A stretch of 5,623 nt of DNA from NCBI GenBank assembly GCA_934378025.1, contig CAKRPM010000094.1, forward strand, positions 1 to 5,623, read 5' to 3'. Within the stretch, counting starts at the first letter, position 1. Every line of letters starts with the position of its first letter. Source of the stretch: an uncultured Eubacteriales bacterium. Lineage in GTDB: Bacteria > Bacillota > Clostridia > Oscillospirales > QAKW01. This document shows, piece after piece, positions 1 through 4,787 of the stretch. The translations under genes were made by a program, and so were the position numbers. The notes below the pieces were generated by a model that made no database searches, was not told the DNA's origin, and saw nothing but the letters and a program-made list of their open reading frames with translations.

Positions 1-1526
1 ACATATACAACGGCGTAGGCCGTGTGCACGCCGCCCGGATTGTTGGAATGAAGGGTGGCGGCAGCGCCCGTTCCGGTAAAGGAAAACTCAAATCCGCTGT
101 TGGTCCAGTTGAAATAATGAACGGTGCCGTCATCATAGGTTCTGCCGAACCAGCGCACCTCGTTTTCAATATCGTACAGCTGATCCGCACCGATCTCGGG
201 CTGATCTCCGCCGTCCGAACGCAATGTCATCTCCCGATCCAGGTACCACCAATCCAGCGTCGCCGGGCCGTTTACCACCGGCATATCCGCGCTGCCGTCC
301 TGCTTTTCAAAATAGTTTCCATTTAAATCAACGGCGGTGGTAGTGTAGGCGTTGCGGTACGCCGTCGCAACATTGATAAAGCGGTTGCCCGTTACCGTCA
401 TGCGGGCGCCCATGTCATATTTGGCCGTCGCATAGGTGCTGATGGCTTCGGTCGTGCCTTTGGAAGAATTGTTTTGATAGAAGGTATTCCCGGAAATGGT
501 AAAATAAATATTATCCGTGCCCCACTGCAAAGCAATAATATTGTTGTTGGAGGCGGCTTTGGCGTCATTATCTACAAAATAGTTGTTTTCGATAACAACA
601 TCCACACGCTCTTTTTTACCGATATTAGTGTTATGGTCGCTGTTGTTACGCAAGCGGGCGTTGATCAACTGATTGGTTTTGTTCCGCAACATGGAATTGC
701 TCAGCGAAAAACGCATTTTATCCGTCGTCTCGTTGATCATAATGCCGTCCACCAATTTTTTCGTGGATGTGCCGTCGATATAAATACCGTCCAATGCCAT
801 TTGATCGGCCGCACTTTGCAGCAGATTGGCCTTGGTCAGTCCCTCGGCACGAATGTTTTTGATGGTGACATTACGAACAAAATTATTCAGCCAGCTGCTC
901 TCGTTGGGACAAAAGTACAGCGGCGCGCCGGTGGCGGTGAGCTCTTTAAAATACAAATTCTGAATTTCAAAGGTGCCTTTTCCTGCCGTTCCCACCGCAC
1001 TGTACAGCTGCCCCGCGCCGGAAAAAGCAATACCGTCTATCACAATATGTCCAACCGTTGAAGCAATGGTCCATTTGGCCGTTGCCTTGGCGGTTTCGGT
1101 CCAACGCTCGGAAAGCGTCCACTCGTCAAATGTACTGCTGCCCTTTTGATTGGGGTCGTACCCGGCGGTATAGCCGCGCACTACAATGTCTTTGGTAAAG
1201 GTGACCTCACCGTCGTACAAACCGTTCAGTACCACCAGTGTGCCGCCCTTCGGCGTGGCGTCAATCGCACTTTGCAAATCGGCAAAGGCGTTTACGCCCC
1301 AAACCGGGGTATAAACATGATCTCTGAACTGATATTTCGACGGTAAATTGCCGCTGTTCCAATCGGAACACACCAAAATATCATCGTCGGTCAATTCAAA
1401 CAGCGGGGTGGTATCCCCCTCGTCGGGCACCGCGAAAGCGAAGCAGGAGAAAAGTGATAAAAGCATGACTATACTCATCACCCTGCAAAGCCATCGCCCT
1501 GCTCTTTTGGAAAAATTACTGTTCAT
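1..1526 (-). CDS. Secreted right-handed beta-helix protein with CE2-like esterase N-domain (3' end off window)
   Basis: An open frame of 508 complete codons reads from ATG at 1526 to the left edge with no stop, so the C-terminus is missing. The start follows GGAGG (1533-1537) with six bases between. Residues 1-32 form a signal peptide: basic N-region, hydrophobic MSIVMLLSLFSCFAFA, and a likely signal peptidase I cut after AFA. Residues 80-120 (FADLQSAIDATPKGGTLVVL...) are the usual entry of pectate-lyase-like beta-helix proteins. Repeated short strands with Asn-rich turns follow to about residue 405 (IENNYFVDN, ISGNTFYQNN, VTGNRFINV, LNGNYFEKQ). From about residue 455 the text changes to WFGRTYDDGTVHYFNW...GFEFSFTGTGAAATL, which resembles the jelly-roll N-domain of carbohydrate esterase family 2; an SGNH hydrolase domain would then lie beyond the edge. 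A role in extracellular polysaccharide binding, cleavage or deacetylation is inferred. No catalytic residues can be assigned in the visible part. Confidence 0.88.
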   Translation of the reverse strand, partial: MNSNFSKRAGRWLCRVMSIVMLLSLFSCFAFAVPDEGDTTPLFELTDDDILVCSDWNSGNLPSKYQFRDHVYTPVWGVNAFADLQSAIDATPKGGTLVVLNGLYDGEVTFTKDIVVRGYTAGYDPNQKGSSTFDEWTLSERWTETAKATAKWTIASTVGHIVIDGIAFSGAGQLYSAVGTAGKGTFEIQNLYFKELTATGAPLYFCPNESSWLNNFVRNVTIKNIRAEGLTKANLLQSAADQMALDGIYIDGTSTKKLVDGIMINETTDKMRFSLSNSMLRNKTNQLINARLRNNSDHNTNIGKKERVDVVIENNYFVDNDAKAASNNNIIALQWGTDNIYFTISGNTFYQNNSSKGTTEAISTYATAKYDMGARMTVTGNRFINVATAYRNAYTTTAVDLNGNYFEKQDGSADMPVVNGPATLDWWYLDREMTLRSDGGDQPEIGADQLYDIENEVRWFGRTYDDGTVHYFNWTNSGFEFSFTGTGAAATLHSNNPGGVHTAYAVVY

Positions 1527-1562
1527 AACTTGCCTCCATTCTTTTTTTACACATATATAATT

Positions 1563-1610
1563 ATTATAATTTATTAAAATGTAAAAATATATTGATATTT
1601 TGAACAATAT
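1563..1610 (-). promoter_or_regulatory. Candidate promoter and operator-like inverted repeat for the beta-helix gene
   Basis: On the minus strand TATAAT occurs at 1568-1563, which would start RNA near 1556 and leave a ~30-nt leader before the ATG at 1526. No good -35 box stands 16-18 bases upstream (TATATT is the best), so an activator may be needed. An inverted repeat ATATTG-N10-CAATAT covers 1589-1610, about 20 to 40 bases upstream of the -10, a plausible activator or repressor site. The region is so AT-rich that a TATAAT match alone means little. Confidence 0.3.
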
Positions 1611-1692
1611 TTCTCTACGCTTTTTAGTGATTTTCACAACAAGAAATTGTCCCGTTTTTATGTTATTTGAAAGTGCCAAGGCTTGGCCCCGA

Positions 1693-1747
1693 AAAAGAAA
1701 AATCCCGCCAAAGCCTCTGTAAAACAAAGCTTTAGCGGGATTTTTTT
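1693..1747 (-). terminator. Intrinsic terminator after the galactokinase gene (possibly bidirectional)
   Basis: AATCCCGC (1701-1708) pairs with GCGGGATT (1735-1742). The stem continues inward through AAAGC/GCTTT, giving about 14 bp with one G·U. Read on the minus strand, the hairpin is followed by a U-rich tail TTTTTCTTTTT (from 1702 down to 1692). It lies just past the kinase stop codon. T7 at 1741-1747 on the other side could let it also stop plus-strand RNA. Confidence 0.88.
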
Positions 1748-1756
1748 CGATAAAAC

Positions 1757-3001
1757 TTATCCCAGCATATATCCGCCGACCGATCGCACACTGACCGGAT
1801 AGCAACAATTTTCGCCGAACAGCATTTCCATAGCCCCGATATACTCGCTTAGCTTTTCCTCCGGCACAAACGCCTGGATTGTGCCGCCGAAACCGCCGCC
1901 GTGAACCCGCCAAGCGCCGTGACCCGAAAGAATTTTTTCACTGACGCACAGCGCCACACTCAACGCCTGCGCTCTCGGAGCGCTGCTGCAGTAAATATTT
2001 TGCAAATACATAAACGAGGATCTGCCCGAAGCGATGATACATTCCTTAAACGTTTCAAAATCGTCCGCCTTCAGCGCTGCCGCCGCGCGGGTCACCGTTT
2101 TGTTCTCCTCAAAGAAATGACAGGCACGCAGCACGCCCAAATCGCCCGCTGCCGCGCGCACTTTGTCCAGCGCATGATAAAATTTCGTTTCATCCACCTG
2201 ACGCAGATACTTCTTGCCGAATACCTCGGCCGCCGCCGCCATATCCGCCCGAATTGCCGCATAGTCGCCCGTCGCGTCCGCATGATCGGCATGGCAGTCG
2301 GTAATTACCAGACGATAGCCTGTTGAACCGAAATCAAAAGAAAGCGGCGTTACTTCCGGCGCTGAGGGATTTTTGAAATCAATTTCCACAAAGCCGCCCA
2401 CACTGCACGCCATCTGATCCATCAAACCCGACGGTTTTCCGAAATAAACATTCTCTGCATACTGCGAAATTTGCGCGGCCTTCACCGCGTCCATTTTCCC
2501 GTCGTTGTATAAATCATTCAGCATCGTGCAAACTAATATTTCAAAGGCGGCGGAAGAGCTCATTCCCGAACCTTTCAGAACATTGGTGGTATTGACCGCT
2601 TTCAATCCGCCGATCTTATAACCGTCGGCTTTCATTTTGGCCGCAATTCCGCGTACAATGGCCGCGCTTGTCCCCTCTTCCTCCGGTTTCTTTTCCAAAT
2701 CGTCCGTATCCACAATCACCGTCGGATACGTATCGCTGGCCACCACAATCAAGCCGTCGTCATCGGCCGTTGCCGCAGCCGCCACATCCAGCTCAATGGC
2801 CGCCGCCATGACCTTCCCGAAATTGTGATCGGTATGATTACCGCAAATCTCGCTGCGTCCGGGCGCGCTGAAAAAATGTTCGGGCATCGTGCCGAAATTT
2901 TCTTTATATAAATTCTCCAATCGCTCATAACGCGCAATTTGCTCGGCATATTTTTGCGCCGGGTACAATGACCCGATCGCTTTTTTAATTTGTTCGGTCA
3001 T
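1757..3001 (-). CDS. galK: Galactokinase-like GHMP kinase
   Basis: The 414-residue product is near the usual galactokinase length. All three GHMP-kinase signatures are present. Motif I is PGRSEICGNHTDHN (residues 47-60). Motif II, the ATP phosphate-binding loop, is GSGMSSSAA (144-152). Motif III is HGGGFGG (367-373). GLMDQ (192-196) carries the catalytic-base aspartate position of galactokinases (D195). The expected role is ATP-dependent C1 phosphorylation of galactose in the cytoplasm, the entry to the Leloir pathway. Motif I departs from the classic GEHTDYN: Asn55 replaces the Glu that contacts the sugar and His59 replaces Tyr, so the exact sugar is less certain than the family. No galT or galE is visible. 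The start chosen is the ATG at 3001 because GGAG lies seven bases upstream; an in-frame TTG at 3019 would add six residues but lacks such a site. It has its own promoter and terminator and so appears monocistronic. Confidence 0.9.
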   Translation of the reverse strand: MTEQIKKAIGSLYPAQKYAEQIARYERLENLYKENFGTMPEHFFSAPGRSEICGNHTDHNFGKVMAAAIELDVAAAATADDDGLIVVASDTYPTVIVDTDDLEKKPEEEGTSAAIVRGIAAKMKADGYKIGGLKAVNTTNVLKGSGMSSSAAFEILVCTMLNDLYNDGKMDAVKAAQISQYAENVYFGKPSGLMDQMACSVGGFVEIDFKNPSAPEVTPLSFDFGSTGYRLVITDCHADHADATGDYAAIRADMAAAAEVFGKKYLRQVDETKFYHALDKVRAAAGDLGVLRACHFFEENKTVTRAAAALKADDFETFKECIIASGRSSFMYLQNIYCSSAPRAQALSVALCVSEKILSGHGAWRVHGGGFGGTIQAFVPEEKLSEYIGAMEMLFGENCCYPVSVRSVGGYMLG

Positions 3002-3008
3002 AGCAATT

Positions 3009-3012
3009 CTCC
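3009..3012 (-). promoter_or_regulatory. Ribosome binding site deciding the galactokinase start
   Basis: On the minus strand GGAG is followed by seven bases and then the ATG at 3001. This favours that start over the in-frame TTG at 3019, which would place the GGAG inside the coding sequence. Confidence 0.8.
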
Positions 3013-3038
3013 GTTTCAAAAAATATCTCTGTATTTTT

Positions 3039-3066
3039 ATTGTAGCATATTTAAAGCAAAAATCAA
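3039..3066 (-). promoter_or_regulatory. Promoter for the galactokinase gene
   Basis: On the minus strand TTGATT (3066-3061) and TACAAT (3044-3039) are separated by 16 bases. TG plus one base precedes the -10 (TGCTACAAT), an extended -10. The implied start near 3032 gives a ~30-nt leader. No obvious cre-like or other sugar operator is seen around it. Confidence 0.7.
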
Positions 3067-3089
3067 CCTCAAGTTTCTTAAAAAAATTC

Positions 3090-3118
3090 TTTACTTTTTA
3101 AGAGAGCTGTGTTATACT
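3090..3118 (+). promoter_or_regulatory. Promoter for tRNA-Gln
   Basis: TTTACT (3090-3095), 17 bases, then TATACT (3113-3118), preceded by TGT as an extended -10. RNA would begin near 3125, giving a short 5' extension before the mature tRNA at 3139. It stands back to back with the galactokinase promoter, about 25 bases apart. Confidence 0.75.
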
Positions 3119-3138
3119 ACTATTTGCAATTTGAATTT

Positions 3139-3215
3139 TGGGATATAGCCAAGTTGGTAAGGCAATGGATTCTGACTCCATGATTCCGAAGGTTCGAGTC
3201 CTTCTATCCCAACCA
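3139..3215 (+). tRNA. tRNA-Gln (anticodon CUG)
   Basis: A full cloverleaf can be drawn. The acceptor stem is TGGGATA (3139-3145) with TATCCCA (3205-3211), discriminator A3212 and encoded CCA (3213-3215). The D arm is GCC/GGC (3148-3150, 3161-3163) around AAGTTGGTAA. The anticodon stem is ATGGA/TCCAT (3165-3169, 3177-3181) with loop TTCTGAC, placing CTG at 3172-3174. The T arm is GAAGG/CCTTC (3188-3192, 3200-3204) with loop TTCGAGT. The weak U1-A72 pair and the overall sequence fit bacterial glutamine tRNAs. It decodes CAG and stands alone with its own promoter and terminator rather than in a tRNA cluster. Confidence 0.97.
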
Positions 3216-3216
3216 C

Positions 3217-3259
3217 ATGGATATCCATAACATATTTTGTTATGGATATCCATTTTTTT
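3217..3259 (+). terminator. Intrinsic terminator of the tRNA transcript
   Basis: Perfect 16-bp inverted repeat, arms 3217-3232 and 3238-3253, loop TATTT, followed by a run of seven T (3253-3259). It begins one base after the tRNA CCA end. Each arm itself contains the palindrome ATGGATATCCAT. Confidence 0.93.
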
Positions 3260-3281
3260 ATGACCTTTAAAAAATTCACTC

Positions 3282-3310
3282 TTGCACTGCAATTCTTTTT
3301 GTGCTAAAAT
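3282..3310 (+). promoter_or_regulatory. Promoter for the structured leader and zinc-ribbon gene
   Basis: TTGCAC (3282-3287), a 17-base spacer, then TAAAAT (3305-3310), with TGC before the -10 as an extended element. RNA would start at about 3316-3317, exactly at the 5' arm of the long leader stem. No comparable promoter is seen between the leader terminator and the ATG at 3487. Confidence 0.8.
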
Positions 3311-3315
3311 GAGCT

Positions 3316-3478
3316 TGCGACACATCTGAATATTTCAGCCATAAAAGGTGCATTTTACTATGGTAAAAATGCAACCTCTGTTTTTGCACCTTTGTGGCGT
3401 AAAAGATGTGTCGCAGCATTTGAGGCTATGCATTTTTCAGTGCGTAGCTTCGGCTGCGCACTTTTTTATTTTAGGAGG
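3316..3478 (+). promoter_or_regulatory. Unassigned structured leader RNA with terminator/antiterminator choice (candidate riboswitch or attenuator)
   Basis: TGCGACACATCT (3316-3327) pairs perfectly with AGATGTGTCGCA (3404-3415). Inside, GCCAT (3338-3342) pairs with GTGGC (3394-3398) and AAAGGTGCA (3344-3352) pairs with TGCACCTTT (3385-3393), with one bulged A. At the tip TTTTAC/GTAAAA (3353-3358, 3363-3368) closes a TATG loop. An alternative fold pairs GGTGCATTTTAC with GTAAAAATGCA(A)CC (3347-3376). Downstream, GCTATGCA (3425-3432) can pair with TGCGTAGC (3441-3448), the 5' arm of the terminator, so antiterminator and terminator exclude each other. AAAAATGCA (3365-3373) is also perfectly complementary to TGCATTTTT (3429-3437), a possible way to hide the antiterminator strand. 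I recognise no known riboswitch, T-box or protein-binding attenuator consensus here. A free-standing small RNA of ~150 nt is the main alternative. Confidence 0.6.
3439..3467 (+). terminator. Intrinsic terminator inside the zinc-ribbon gene's leader
   Basis: AGTGCGTAGC (3439-3448) and GCTGCGCACT (3453-3462) form a 10-bp stem with one G·U, capped by the very stable TTCG tetraloop and followed by T6 (3462-3467). The Shine-Dalgarno AGGAGG starts at 3473, only five bases after the T-run. The gene can therefore hardly have a promoter of its own downstream of this stop, and its expression should depend on readthrough. Confidence 0.88.
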
Positions 3479-3486
3479 AAAAGAAA

Positions 3487-4395
3487 ATGATTTGCAACAA
3501 ATGCGGAAAAGAAATTGACGACCGTGCGGTTTTGTGCGTCCACTGCGGCAACATAATCGGCACCATACCCGGCCAAACGCCGAAAAAGAAAAAGATGCGG
3601 CCGCTCACCATTGTAGCCATTGTTTTGGGGGTCTTAGTTTCCGTTGTCATCGGAGGTATCATTGCCACTACGACGTTTAACAATGATATGAAAAACGCCG
3701 CAGCCTATATCGAATCAAAAGATTTTGCCGCAGCTGAGGAAATTTTGGAAAAACAACTGAGCACCAACGGCGAGCAAGCAAAAGTTTACCTGCTCTACGC
3801 CGATTATTACACTGCGCAAAACCAATATGATCAAGCGGTCGAGATCTTGGAAAAAGGATTGAAAAAATGCTCTTCCAATGACGAAATTCAGAAAAAGATC
3901 GATCAAATCAAGTCCGATTATGCCGACGAGATTAAAGCGCTGCAACTAAAAAAACAGCAAGAGGAAAAAGAAAAACAAGCCCAAAAGCAACAAGAGCAGC
4001 AACAGCAGCAAAAAGCGAAGGAATTGCAGCAACAGCAGGAAAAGGACGCTTATATTCAAAAGTGTCAAGCCGTTGCATATAAAGATTTAGCACGCAATCC
4101 GGAAAAATACAAGGGCCTTGCGCTGACTTATACGGGGAAAATCTCCCAGGTGATCGAACCGACGTTTGGCAACACCGTCACGCTGCGCATTGACGTAACG
4201 AAAACAGATTACGATTTTTATGAGGACACCATCTATGCAACCGTGAAGCTGGCGAAAGAGGACGAACGATTATTGGAGAACGATATCATTACTTTTTACG
4301 GCGAGTGCGACGGCATGCAAAGTTACACAAGTATTTTAGGGCAAAAAATCAGTATTCCGAAAATTGATATTCGGTATTTTTCGCGGGTCAAATAA
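3487..4395 (+). CDS. Membrane-anchored zinc-ribbon protein with TPR-like region and C-terminal beta domain
   Basis: The 302-residue product starts at ATG 3487 after AGGAGG (3473-3478) with eight bases between. Residues 3-20 are a zinc ribbon with two CxxC knuckles (C3/C6, C17/C20). A basic KKKK stretch (33-36) precedes one transmembrane helix (about 39-61), so the ribbon is probably cytoplasmic and the rest outside. Residues 67-125 form helical pairs resembling tetratricopeptide repeats (AAAYIESKDFAAAEEILEK, then DQYDQAVEILEKG-like text). Residues 150-187 are a charged, glutamine-rich coiled segment. Residues 195-302 begin YKDLARNPEKYKGLALTYTG and continue as beta strands, suggesting an OB-type domain like those in other Gram-positive zinc-ribbon membrane proteins. 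No enzyme motif is visible; a role in envelope sensing or scaffolding is only a guess. It is monocistronic, between the leader switch and the terminator at 4408. Confidence 0.9.
   Translation: MICNKCGKEIDDRAVLCVHCGNIIGTIPGQTPKKKKMRPLTIVAIVLGVLVSVVIGGIIATTTFNNDMKNAAAYIESKDFAAAEEILEKQLSTNGEQAKVYLLYADYYTAQNQYDQAVEILEKGLKKCSSNDEIQKKIDQIKSDYADEIKALQLKKQQEEKEKQAQKQQEQQQQQKAKELQQQQEKDAYIQKCQAVAYKDLARNPEKYKGLALTYTGKISQVIEPTFGNTVTLRIDVTKTDYDFYEDTIYATVKLAKEDERLLENDIITFYGECDGMQSYTSILGQKISIPKIDIRYFSRVK
3943..4047 (+). repeat. CAA/CAG-rich low-complexity tract in the zinc-ribbon gene
   Basis: Codons 153-187 are dominated by CAA/CAG (Gln), AAA/AAG (Lys) and GAA/GAG (Glu), including runs of five and four consecutive glutamines. 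It encodes a polar, probably coiled-coil linker between the TPR-like and C-terminal domains. Such triplet-rich DNA can vary in length between strains. Confidence 0.7.
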
Positions 4396-4407
4396 ATCCA
4401 TTCCCTC

Positions 4408-4438
4408 AAAAAAGCACTTGCATCGCAAGTGCTTTTTT
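4408..4438 (+). terminator. Intrinsic terminator after the zinc-ribbon gene (bidirectional)
   Basis: GCACTTGC (4414-4421), short loop ATC, GCAAGTGC (4425-4432), then T6 (4433-4438). An A6 run (4408-4413) on the other side extends the stem and gives a T-run on the minus strand too. It starts 13 bases after the stop codon. Confidence 0.93.
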
Positions 4439-4463
4439 GTCTCTCGGCGCGAAAAAATTGGAC

Positions 4464-4492
4464 TTGTCAAAACGCACGCCTTATGATAAAAT
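4464..4492 (+). promoter_or_regulatory. Promoter for the cobalamin riboswitch transcript
   Basis: TTGTCA (4464-4469), 17 bases, then TAAAAT (4487-4492), with TGA before it as an extended -10. RNA would begin near 4499, just upstream of the P1 stem of the aptamer at 4504. Confidence 0.8.
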
Positions 4493-4503
4493 GGAAAAAA
4501 ATA

Positions 4504-4761
4504 AAAGATACGGGTTGAAAAGTTGTTAGCTGAGTAAATGAAAAAGGAAATCCGGTTCGAATCCGGAACAACCGCCATTCCTGTGTTTGAAAAGGGGCTT
4601 TGCCCCGTTTTTCGGCATGCTTTTAAAAGCACGCCCTTTCATCAGTCAGAATCCCTGTCGTATCTTTCGGTTCATAAGCTTGGGTGTGAAGATCGAACCG
4701 CCGTCCGCTTATGAGACCGTTTATAAAACGTTCTCTTCGTGAAAATGCGGAGGGATTTTTT
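4504..4761 (+). promoter_or_regulatory. Cobalamin (B12) riboswitch with transcription-terminating platform
   Basis: P1 is closed by AAAGATACG (4504-4512) with CGTATCTTT (4659-4667), nine perfect pairs. The conserved core runs AGGAAATCCGGTTCGAATCC (4545-4564), then GGAACAACCGCC and CCTGTG, matching the order of the family core GGGAA..GGTG..AATCC..CCGCCACTGT. GTCAGAATCCCTGTC (4645-4659) matches the 3' core (GCCAGGAGACCTGCC type). Two peripheral hairpins sit between them (4594-4606 and about 4616-4634). Downstream, 4668-4679 pairs with 4707-4719 as a P13-like hairpin with one bulged G. Its 3' strand (GAGACC) is alternatively used in an antiterminator (4713-4735), which competes with the terminator at 4732-4761. 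The layout predicts transcription stop when cobalamin is bound. It controls the transcobalamin-like protein gene at 4788. Confidence 0.92.
4732..4761 (+). terminator. Riboswitch-controlled terminator
   Basis: TCTCTTCGT (4732-4740) pairs with GCGGAGGGA (4747-4755), nine contiguous pairs of which four are G·U, around a GAAAAT loop, followed by T6 (4756-4761). Its first four bases, TCTC, can instead pair with GAGA (4713-4716) in the antiterminator. Confidence 0.8.
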
Positions 4762-4787
4762 GTTATTTAAAAAAGAAAGGATTCACT

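Noticed and set aside
474..1061. Plus-strand open frame of 195 codons
   Set aside because: It lies fully antisense to the beta-helix gene, has no good ribosome site and encodes no recognisable domain, whereas the minus strand gives a signal peptide and clear repeats.
1443..1526. Possible lipoprotein signal (Cys28 in LFSC) in the beta-helix protein
   Set aside because: The residue at -2 is Phe, which does not fit a lipobox, and a good signal peptidase I site (AFA) follows four residues later.
1901..2326. Plus-strand open frame of 141 codons
   Set aside because: It is antisense to the galactokinase gene, whose frame carries all GHMP motifs; its Arg-rich composition is typical of a shadow frame.
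3002..3019. TTG start extending the galactokinase by six residues
   Set aside because: The GGAG ribosome site at 3009-3012 would then be inside the gene, and it is ideally spaced for the ATG at 3001.
4522..4577. tRNA-like segment: GTTGTT/AACAAC pairing, a GGTTCGAATCC T-arm look-alike and a following GCCA
   Set aside because: The anticodon arm is missing and the acceptor spacing is wrong. The GGTTCGAATCC text is the conserved cobalamin aptamer core, comparable to the same part of known btuB-type leaders.
4589..4612. Hairpin GGGGC-TTT-GCCCC followed by GTTTTTC, which looks like a terminator
   Set aside because: It lies inside the riboswitch aptamer between the two conserved core parts and is flanked by pairing A and T runs, so a peripheral aptamer stem fits better.
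4336..4632. Minus-strand open frame of 98 codons
   Set aside because: It runs through the terminator at 4408-4438 and the 5' part of the riboswitch, where the plus-strand structure is well supported.
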